This document shows, piece after piece, positions 15,576 through 20,190 of a stretch of 20,190 nt of DNA. The translations under genes were made by a program, and so were the position numbers. Numbering within the stretch: the stretch's first letter is position 1; each line of letters starts with the position of its first letter. The stretch is from assembly GCA_964448935.1 (NCBI GenBank), contig CAYVBE010000059.1:1-20190 (forward strand), written 5' to 3'. The stretch comes from CAYVBE01 sp964448935 (GTDB taxonomy: Bacteria; Planctomycetota; Brocadiia; SM23-32). The notes beneath the pieces were generated by a model that was not told where the DNA came from, ran no database searches, and worked only from the letters and a program-made list of their open reading frames with translations.

Positions 15576-16730
15576 TCACTTCGAGAGGGATTTCATCTCC
15601 TGCTGCGCCCAGAGCCTGGTGTTGCGCGTGGCACTGGTGTCCTCCACCACCTCGCGCAGCAGGCGGCGGGCTTTGCGTTTGTTGCCGGCCATCTTATGGG
15701 CGACGCCACACCAGACGCGGGCCGTCTCGGCCAGCGGGGTCTTGCCGTCAAAGACGGCGACCTTCTCCTGGTCCAGCTCGGCGGCCCTGGCAAATTCGTC
15801 CGTTGCGTCACCGGGCCGGCCGCGGTGCAGCAGGAGCTTGCCGCGGAACAGGCGGCAGTCGTTCCGGAACTCCGGCTCCTCGGCGGCAGCCTCCAGGTGC
15901 TCCTCCAGGCGGTCGAGGGCGGCCCCGGGCAGCGAACCGTAGTCCTGCAGATTCAGCAGCCGCAGGGCCCTCAGATGGTCTATCGGCAGCGTTTTTGCGC
16001 GGGCCTCGCCCTCGGAGACCGGCAGGTAGTGATCGGTGGGTACCAGGTTTATCCCGGGTGCTTCGGCCAGGCGGTCGCTGATGAAGTAGCAGTGCGCGGC
16101 GCTGAACACGATGGCCACCCGCTTGCCCGGGTGCTCCGCACAGAGCCTCAGCACGTTGGACACGATCTTCTCGTTCCACTCCTCCCAGGGCGTGGCCCGC
16201 CCGTAGAGTTCGTGAAGCCGCCGATGGTAGGTGCGCCAGTTGTCCCGCGAAGCTTTGCTGTTCAGGTCCGCCAGCGTGCTTCCTATCCGGGCGGAGCGCT
16301 GCTGGAACTCCTTCTCGACGCGCTTGTATTCCGCCGCCGTGCCGACGCCGCGCAGCTCCCGGAACATGCTTTCCAGCCGGGACGGATACTGCGGGTCGCT
16401 CCACCCGACGGGCACGATATCCACGCCGTTTTCGTCCGCCCACGGTTTCGTGACCCACCGGCAGTCCAGTGGGGCGTTCTGCCATGAATGGGGGACGTTC
16501 GAGGCGGCCTCCGCCCCGATCACGTCCGGCCGCACGCGCCCCAGCAGCGCGCGCAGGTGCCCGGGCGTGTAGCCCCTCGGCATGTCCGTGATGAACCGGT
16601 GTGTGGCGATGACGACCACTTTCGTCCGCTCCGATTCCGCATGCGCAGGGGGAGCCGGGGAGAGCAGGACGAACGCCGCCAGGATGACGAGGATGGCAGC
16701 GCGGTTGGTGAGGTCGGCAAGTCGGCGCAT
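15576..16730 (-). CDS. Secreted TraB/TIKI/ChaN-like domain protein with TPR-like C-terminus
   Basis: Predicted exported protein of 384 residues. Residues 1-31 are a signal peptide (AAILVILAAFVLLSPAPPAHA). Residues about 36-250 resemble the TraB/TIKI/EreA/ChaN superfamily: VVVIATHRF with His44 at the start, RPDVIGAEAAS at 67-77, VDIVPVGW, a long helical insert, and RVAIVFSAAHCYFISDRL with His213. Members include metalloproteases, erythromycin esterases and haem-binding lipoproteins, and mark such His and Glu residues as functional. Residues about 270-384 are alpha-helical, Ala/Leu-rich and TPR-like (LFRGKLLLHRGRPGDATDEF, CGVAHKMAGNKRKARRLLRE). A near-consensus promoter lies just upstream; the 5' context of the ATG has only a weak GGGAAG RBS. 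The superfamily assignment is from motif resemblance alone. It could instead be an unrelated secreted TPR protein. Link to polysaccharide breakdown is unclear. Confidence 0.72.
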   Translation of the reverse strand: MRRLADLTNRAAILVILAAFVLLSPAPPAHAESERTKVVVIATHRFITDMPRGYTPGHLRALLGRVRPDVIGAEAASNVPHSWQNAPLDCRWVTKPWADENGVDIVPVGWSDPQYPSRLESMFRELRGVGTAAEYKRVEKEFQQRSARIGSTLADLNSKASRDNWRTYHRRLHELYGRATPWEEWNEKIVSNVLRLCAEHPGKRVAIVFSAAHCYFISDRLAEAPGINLVPTDHYLPVSEGEARAKTLPIDHLRALRLLNLQDYGSLPGAALDRLEEHLEAAAEEPEFRNDCRLFRGKLLLHRGRPGDATDEFARAAELDQEKVAVFDGKTPLAETARVWCGVAHKMAGNKRKARRLLREVVEDTSATRNTRLWAQQEMKSLSK

Positions 16731-16774
16731 GGGCTTGTTCTTCCCGGTTTGCGTCTACAGTGAGACCGGTTTCG

Positions 16775-16803
16775 ATGATAGGGCCTCGACTCCGAACGGT
16801 CAA
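16775..16803 (-). promoter_or_regulatory. Strong sigma70-like promoter for the TraB/TIKI-like gene
   Basis: On the minus strand TTGACC (16803-16798) and TATCAT (16780-16775) are separated by exactly 17 bp, and each matches 5 of 6 consensus bases. The expected start is near 16768, giving a leader of about 38 nt to the ATG at 16730. Confidence 0.65.
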
Positions 16804-16837
16804 AGGGCAGTGCGCCCGGTTCTGCGGTGGAGCGGGC

Positions 16838-16856
16838 CACGGCGGCCGTGTATCAT
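16838..16856 (+). promoter_or_regulatory. Possible promoter region with small inverted repeat upstream of the beta-propeller gene
   Basis: TATCAT at 16851-16856 is a fair -10 box for the plus-strand gene at 16892, but no good -35 box precedes it (TGGAGC at 17 bp spacing, 3 of 6). Directly before it lies the inverted repeat CACGG-CGG-CCGTG (16838-16850), sitting where an activator or repressor could act. Weak evidence. Confidence 0.3.
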
Positions 16857-16877
16857 GTCCTTACGACAAGCTTCAGA

Positions 16878-16883
16878 AAGGAG
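16878..16883 (+). promoter_or_regulatory. Ribosome binding site for the beta-propeller gene
   Basis: AAGGAG lies 8 nt before the ATG at 16892. It fixes this start over the upstream in-frame ATG at 16760, which would run through the divergent promoter region. Confidence 0.7.
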
Positions 16884-16891
16884 CAAACCCG

Positions 16892-18994
16892 ATGCGTCCA
16901 GGCTGGGCCATCCACGTTGCCAACGTGTTTGCGATACTATGCGTTCTGCTGCCGGGCGTCTCGGCGGCCGGTGAGCACTGGGCCGGCCTGCGCGGCGGCG
17001 GCGTCCGGCACAACGCCGATACGGTTTCCGTCGAACCCGACGGGCTCAAGGGTCTCTGGCGGCGCAGCTTCCGGCCGGTCAAGTTCGGCGACTGGACGGG
17101 CGAGCCGAACCACATGGACCTGCCCGGCGGGCGGGGTTCCTATAACCTGGCGATAGTGGACGGCAAGGTCGCCCTCCTGGGCCTCGACTATTCCGATCCC
17201 ACGGCCGTGCCGGAGAGCTACTACGCCACCGTGCTGGACGGCGCTACCGGCGAGACGGTCAACTGCGTCCGGGTGATGGCCAACGAGGGCAACAATCGCG
17301 TCTATCGGTGGCCCTACAACGGCGTCTCGGGTTCCAGCGACACGCCTCACGGGCTGGCGGTGATCGGCTGGGACCCGGAGACGCGCATCCTGTTCACCGG
17401 CCAGTGTGGCTACGACAGCGGCTATACCGCCTATCTGCCCCTCGCGAACGCGAACGGCTATCGGCCGGGGCAGGCGCCGGAGGAGGGCGTGACGGCGTAT
17501 AAAAAGACGGCCACAGAACACCCGGACTATCAGGACCCGTTCGGCCGCACCCGCGCCGGTTACCGGACCATCATGGGCGTCGGGAACGAGCGGGACGATC
17601 TGAAGCCCTGGGCGTGGGGCCTGACGACCTTCTACGGCGATCCTGCGAACCCGGAGAGCAAGAAGTACGACGCCGACCTGGCAAAGGTCCATGGCCGGCA
17701 GGGGGCCTCCTTCTACAACACCAGCGCGTTCTTCCGGCTGGCCACGGGCGGCGCACTCATCGGTCTCACGAAGGGCGCCGACTGGGGCCACAACACGGCC
17801 GGGGACGCCTACCCGTTCCACAAGCACACCGGCCTGAAGGCGGTTACGGAGTGGCCGGAGGAGCCGACGGATCAGTGGGGCAAGCGCCTGCGTCCCTTCA
17901 CCAGTCGGGGCGTGGCCTTCGGCAACGGCCGCGTCTTCCTGGCCGGCCCGGGGCAGGATATGAACGAGAACCACACCATCGGCACGGAGCGCCCGGAGGG
18001 CTTGCTGCCACGTGTGGACCAGGGCCTGGCGCTGTGGGCCTACGACTACACGATGCACGACCTGAAGCCGAACGACGGCGCCGCCGGCCCCGCCGCACGC
18101 GAGACCGCCAGCCTGGAGCCGGCCTTCGCCTACCGCATGGACTCCCGCTACGAGCCCACGAACGACATCGGCTCCTGGGGGCAGTCCTATTACGAGACGG
18201 ACGGCTTCTACCGGCCCAAAGCGATGCTCATTGACGGGCAGTCGCTGTGGTTCGCCTGGAAGCCTTCCCAGGCCGAGCCGGTGGAACTGGTCCATGCTGC
18301 GGACGGCGGGATGGAGCGCTTCTTGCTGGACGTGGGGCGCGGCGCGAAGGGTGTGGACCTCTGGCCCAAGCTGAGCCTGGTCCGGTCGGTCGGGCGCCCG
18401 TTGCTGGCCTACTACACCGGCTACGCGCAGCACCGAAAGCGTTACATGCCCGAGGACCCCGAGGCGGTCCTCAGCCGCTACTCCTACAAGCACAGGCCCT
18501 GGGAGGAACTGGGCGAGCGCACGCGCAACACCTTTCTCCGCCAGGCGCGAACATGCGGCGTCTGGACGGACGATCTGTTCCCGCCGCGTTGTCCGGCCGA
18601 GGTGGTTGTTTTCGACGCCGAATCGGGTGCCGTGAAGTGGACCTACAACCTTTCCGCCAACCATCCCACGCTGCCGGCCAACGGCTTCTGGAGCTACATT
18701 GACCGCTCCCACATGGTGTGCGCCGGGCCGTGGTGTTACGTGGGCTGGGTGGACACGGCGGGGGAGAAGGCCGTGCTGCGGCTGGTGGCGCTGGACGTGA
18801 CCGCCGACGCGCCGGCGCCGGTCGAGCGGACCGTGCCGCTGGGTTTTCCCTCGAAGGGCAACGAGCGCAGCACCCTTATGGACCTGGCCGCGGTGGACGG
18901 GCGGCTCTACGCCTACGTGCTGCAGTCGGAGAGCTTCTGGATCCGCGATCCCCGTTGGAAAGCCCAGCACGTGCTGGCCGTGGGGGCGGATTGA
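16892..18994 (+). CDS. Secreted PQQ-type beta-propeller protein
   Basis: Predicted exported protein of 701 residues. Residues 1-26 are a Sec signal (WAIHVANVFAILCVLLPGVSAA). The mature protein opens with HWAGLRGGGVRHN, like the WxxxRG...G opening of the PQQ-binding-like beta-propeller (quinoprotein dehydrogenase-like/outer membrane PQQ-repeat) proteins common in Planctomycetes. PQQ-like blade motifs are seen at ATVLDGATGETVN and VVFDAESGAVKWTYN. The remainder is rich in aromatic and Gly residues with repeated strand patterns, as expected of a propeller. No haem-binding CxxCH and no obvious catalytic set were seen, so an enzyme activity is not claimed. It stands alone on this strand, divergent from the TraB-like gene and convergent with the dehydrogenase 7 bp away. 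It may serve as a scaffold or binding protein; function unknown. Confidence 0.78.
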   Translation: MRPGWAIHVANVFAILCVLLPGVSAAGEHWAGLRGGGVRHNADTVSVEPDGLKGLWRRSFRPVKFGDWTGEPNHMDLPGGRGSYNLAIVDGKVALLGLDYSDPTAVPESYYATVLDGATGETVNCVRVMANEGNNRVYRWPYNGVSGSSDTPHGLAVIGWDPETRILFTGQCGYDSGYTAYLPLANANGYRPGQAPEEGVTAYKKTATEHPDYQDPFGRTRAGYRTIMGVGNERDDLKPWAWGLTTFYGDPANPESKKYDADLAKVHGRQGASFYNTSAFFRLATGGALIGLTKGADWGHNTAGDAYPFHKHTGLKAVTEWPEEPTDQWGKRLRPFTSRGVAFGNGRVFLAGPGQDMNENHTIGTERPEGLLPRVDQGLALWAYDYTMHDLKPNDGAAGPAARETASLEPAFAYRMDSRYEPTNDIGSWGQSYYETDGFYRPKAMLIDGQSLWFAWKPSQAEPVELVHAADGGMERFLLDVGRGAKGVDLWPKLSLVRSVGRPLLAYYTGYAQHRKRYMPEDPEAVLSRYSYKHRPWEELGERTRNTFLRQARTCGVWTDDLFPPRCPAEVVVFDAESGAVKWTYNLSANHPTLPANGFWSYIDRSHMVCAGPWCYVGWVDTAGEKAVLRLVALDVTADAPAPVERTVPLGFPSKGNERSTLMDLAAVDGRLYAYVLQSESFWIRDPRWKAQHVLAVGAD

Positions 18995-19011
18995 GAGGGC
19001 GTTACTCCGCC
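18985..19011. terminator. Weak hairpin between convergent genes
   Basis: GGCGGA (18985-18990) pairs with TCCGCC (19006-19011) across a 15-nt loop that contains both stop codons of the convergent beta-propeller and dehydrogenase genes. The stem is only 6 bp and has no T tract. It is the only terminator-like structure in the 7-bp gap and may be fortuitous. Confidence 0.25.
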
Positions 19012-19979
19012 TCGAAGTACTCCCGCAGGGCCTCGATGGCCATCCGGCCGCAGCGCAGGAACATCTTGTCGGTCGTCCCCGCGACGTGAGGCGTCATCAC
19101 CACGTTGTCCAGGTCCCGCAGCACGTCGTCCTCGGGCGGCGGTTCGGGCTCGTAGACGTCCAGGTAGGCGCGGAAACGGCCCTTCTGCATCTGGGCCCGG
19201 AAGGCGTCGTTGTCCAGCAGCGCGGCCCGCGCGGAGTTGACGAGCAGGGCGTCGTCCTTGATCAGCGACAGCTCCCGCGCGCCGATCATGCCGCGCGTCT
19301 CCTCGGTCACGGGCGCGTGGAGCGAGATGGCGTCGGCCGTCTGCAGCAGCGCGTCCAGGTCCACCCGCTCCACCCCCAGCTCCGCGGCCTCGGCGGCGTC
19401 CAGATAGGGGTCGTAGGCCAGGATGCGCACGTCGAAGGGCTGCAGATAGCGCACCACCCACCGGCCGACCCGGCCCAGGGCGACAAGCCCCACGGTGGAG
19501 CCGTTGAGCTGCCCCGCCACTCCGCGCCACCCGGGCCACTCGACGCCGGACTTCATCCGGTGGTCGAACAGGTCGAACTTCCGCAGGCCGGCGATCATTG
19601 CGCCCACCGCCCACTCTGCGACGGCCTGATTGCATGCGTCCGAGGCGTCAATGACCTCCACCCCCGCCGCGCGCCACTCGGGCGCGGCGTCGTTGTGCTG
19701 GCCCCACCAGTGCGAGACGGCGGCCGCCCTGACCGTGCCCGCCTCCTCCAGCGCCTCGCGCGTGATCTCGTCCACGTGTGAACCGTTCAGGGACAGGATG
19801 CCGTCCACGCCGGTCAGGTGCTCGACCATCTGCTCGTGGGACAGCTCCTCCCGCCCGTCCCCGTTGTCGCGCACCTCGGCGAAGGAGCGCAGCGACTCCT
19901 CGTTCTTTTCGTCCATGTAATACTCGCGCGGGCACCATTCCACGCGGTGGATGTACACCAGCGGCTTCTGTGCGTTCAT
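19002..19979 (-). CDS. D-isomer-specific 2-hydroxyacid dehydrogenase family protein
   Basis: Cytoplasmic NAD(P)-dependent oxidoreductase of 325 residues, the usual family length (phosphoglycerate dehydrogenase, glyoxylate reductase and related). There is no signal peptide. The nucleotide-binding motif is GLVALGRVG at 164-172, with acidic Asp190 after it. The catalytic triad is complete: Arg251 in NSARAALLD, Glu279 in DVYEPEP, His298 in TPHVAG. The first Gly of GxGxxG is Ala167, an uncommon but tolerated change. The N-terminal substrate domain (1-100) has a distinctive HRVEWCPREYYMDEKNEESL opening, not typical of SerA or LdhA, so the substrate cannot be named. The RBS (GGAG) lies 9 nt before the ATG at 19979. 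It follows the STAS gene in the same direction after about 94 bp and is not clearly part of the polysaccharide cluster. Confidence 0.9.
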   Translation of the reverse strand: MNAQKPLVYIHRVEWCPREYYMDEKNEESLRSFAEVRDNGDGREELSHEQMVEHLTGVDGILSLNGSHVDEITREALEEAGTVRAAAVSHWWGQHNDAAPEWRAAGVEVIDASDACNQAVAEWAVGAMIAGLRKFDLFDHRMKSGVEWPGWRGVAGQLNGSTVGLVALGRVGRWVVRYLQPFDVRILAYDPYLDAAEAAELGVERVDLDALLQTADAISLHAPVTEETRGMIGARELSLIKDDALLVNSARAALLDNDAFRAQMQKGRFRAYLDVYEPEPPPEDDVLRDLDNVVMTPHVAGTTDKMFLRCGRMAIEALREYFEAE

Positions 19980-20007
19980 CAGGTCTTGCTCCGTTCCGGA
20001 AAAGCAT

Positions 20008-20036
20008 ATTATCGTGCAAAGAGAGGCCCCAGGAAG
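20008..20036 (-). promoter_or_regulatory. Weak promoter candidate for the dehydrogenase gene
   Basis: On the minus strand GATAAT (20013-20008) is a good -10 box, but the hexamer 17 bp upstream (CTTCCT, 20036-20031) is a poor -35. The dehydrogenase may instead be read through from the STAS gene. Nothing else was seen in the 94-bp gap. Confidence 0.25.
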
Positions 20037-20073
20037 GGATTTCGCGCTGAAGTACGAATCGTCCCCCTACCCC

Positions 20074-20190
20074 TCATCGGAGGACTGCGGCAACTTCTTC
20101 TTCGTCTCGGGCTATGGTGAGGAGGCTGGCGGTCTGGCTGGTCTGGAGGGCCTCATCAGCGGGCTCGGACGGGTTCAGGAGCACCATGTC
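20074..20190 (-). CDS. C-terminal fragment, probable STAS-domain anti-sigma-factor antagonist
   Basis: A minus-strand frame enters at the right edge and ends with TGA at 20074, giving 38 residues: DMVLLNPSEPADEALQTSQT followed by ASLLTIARDEEEVAAVLR. This matches the last helix-strand-helix of STAS domains in SpoIIAA/RsbV-type anti-anti-sigma factors (pattern: LLNP, then ...L..T....LF.I..DEEEA...). The rest of the gene lies outside the window, including the phosphorylatable Ser/Thr. Partner anti-sigma kinase not visible. The call rests on a short stretch and could be wrong. The opposing plus frame from 20014 is also open but shows no family signature. Confidence 0.5.
   Translation of the reverse strand, partial: DMVLLNPSEPADEALQTSQTASLLTIARDEEEVAAVLR

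Noticed and set aside
16937..18970. Minus-strand open frame of 677 codons opposite the beta-propeller gene
   Set aside because: Antisense shadow of a gene with a signal peptide, RBS and PQQ-like motifs; its own translation is rich in Arg, Val and Gly with no domain signature.
20014..20190. Plus-strand frame from GTG 20014 open to the right edge
   Set aside because: No RBS and no family resemblance. The opposite strand encodes a STAS-like C-terminus with a proper stop, which explains the stretch better.
1..20190. CRISPR arrays, tRNA or rRNA genes, insertion sequences, phage or defence genes
   Set aside because: Looked for on both strands; no regularly spaced repeats, cloverleaf, transposase motifs or known defence domains were seen. 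The window is occupied by exported enzymes and two housekeeping-type genes.

Overview
The window is high-GC bacterial DNA from what looks like a polysaccharide-degrading bacterium. Most of it encodes large exported proteins: a beta-helix protein, an SGNH/Ig/CBM9 protein, a PA14 protein, two clan GH-A glycoside hydrolases and a PQQ-type beta-propeller. There is no SusC/SusD pair. Together with a uroporphyrinogen-decarboxylase-like (URO-D) methyltransferase domain and multi-module secreted enzymes, this suggests the PVC group (Planctomycetota, Lentisphaerota, Verrucomicrobiota) or a neighbouring uncultured phylum such as Hydrogenedentota. That placement is inference; there is no rRNA or ribosomal protein gene to fix it.

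Layout. (a) 1-10315, plus strand: four genes in tight series. These are a 5'-truncated right-handed beta-helix protein, an SGNH-hydrolase-like/He_PIG/CBM9 protein (ATGA overlap), a PA14 protein fused to a C-terminal URO-D-like domain (ATGA overlap), and, after 49 bp, a GH5-like hydrolase. They are very probably one operon whose promoter lies left of the window. (b) 10330-10363: a strong hairpin between convergent genes. (c) 10356-16730, minus strand: a 1689-residue GH2-type hydrolase and, upstream of it, a secreted TraB/TIKI-like protein with a helical TPR-like tail. Each has its own sigma70-like promoter. (d) 16731-16891: divergent promoter region. (e) 16892-18994, plus strand: secreted PQQ-type beta-propeller. 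(f) 19002-19979, minus strand: D-2-hydroxyacid dehydrogenase family enzyme. (g) 20074-20190, minus strand: last 38 codons of what looks like a STAS-domain anti-sigma-factor antagonist.

How the genes may work together. The beta-helix protein, SGNH/CBM9 protein, PA14 protein, GH5-like enzyme and GH2-type enzyme look like a set for breaking down a decorated polysaccharide outside the cytoplasm: backbone and side-chain cleavage, deacylation, carbohydrate binding. Two modules are shared between genes on opposite strands. An N-terminal carbohydrate-binding-like module occurs in both hydrolases, and a C-terminal beta-sandwich module of the GH2 protein reappears at the N-terminus of the beta-helix protein. 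This ties the two operons together. The substrate cannot be read from the sequence. The dehydrogenase and STAS fragment look unrelated to the cluster.

The most unusual object is the PA14-(GH-like)-URO-D fusion at 4177-7533. A corrinoid-methyltransferase-type domain, normally cytoplasmic, sits behind a Sec signal peptide in one uninterrupted frame. I found no CRISPR array, tRNA, rRNA, insertion sequence, phage gene or defence system. No stretch longer than about 160 bp lacks a gene.
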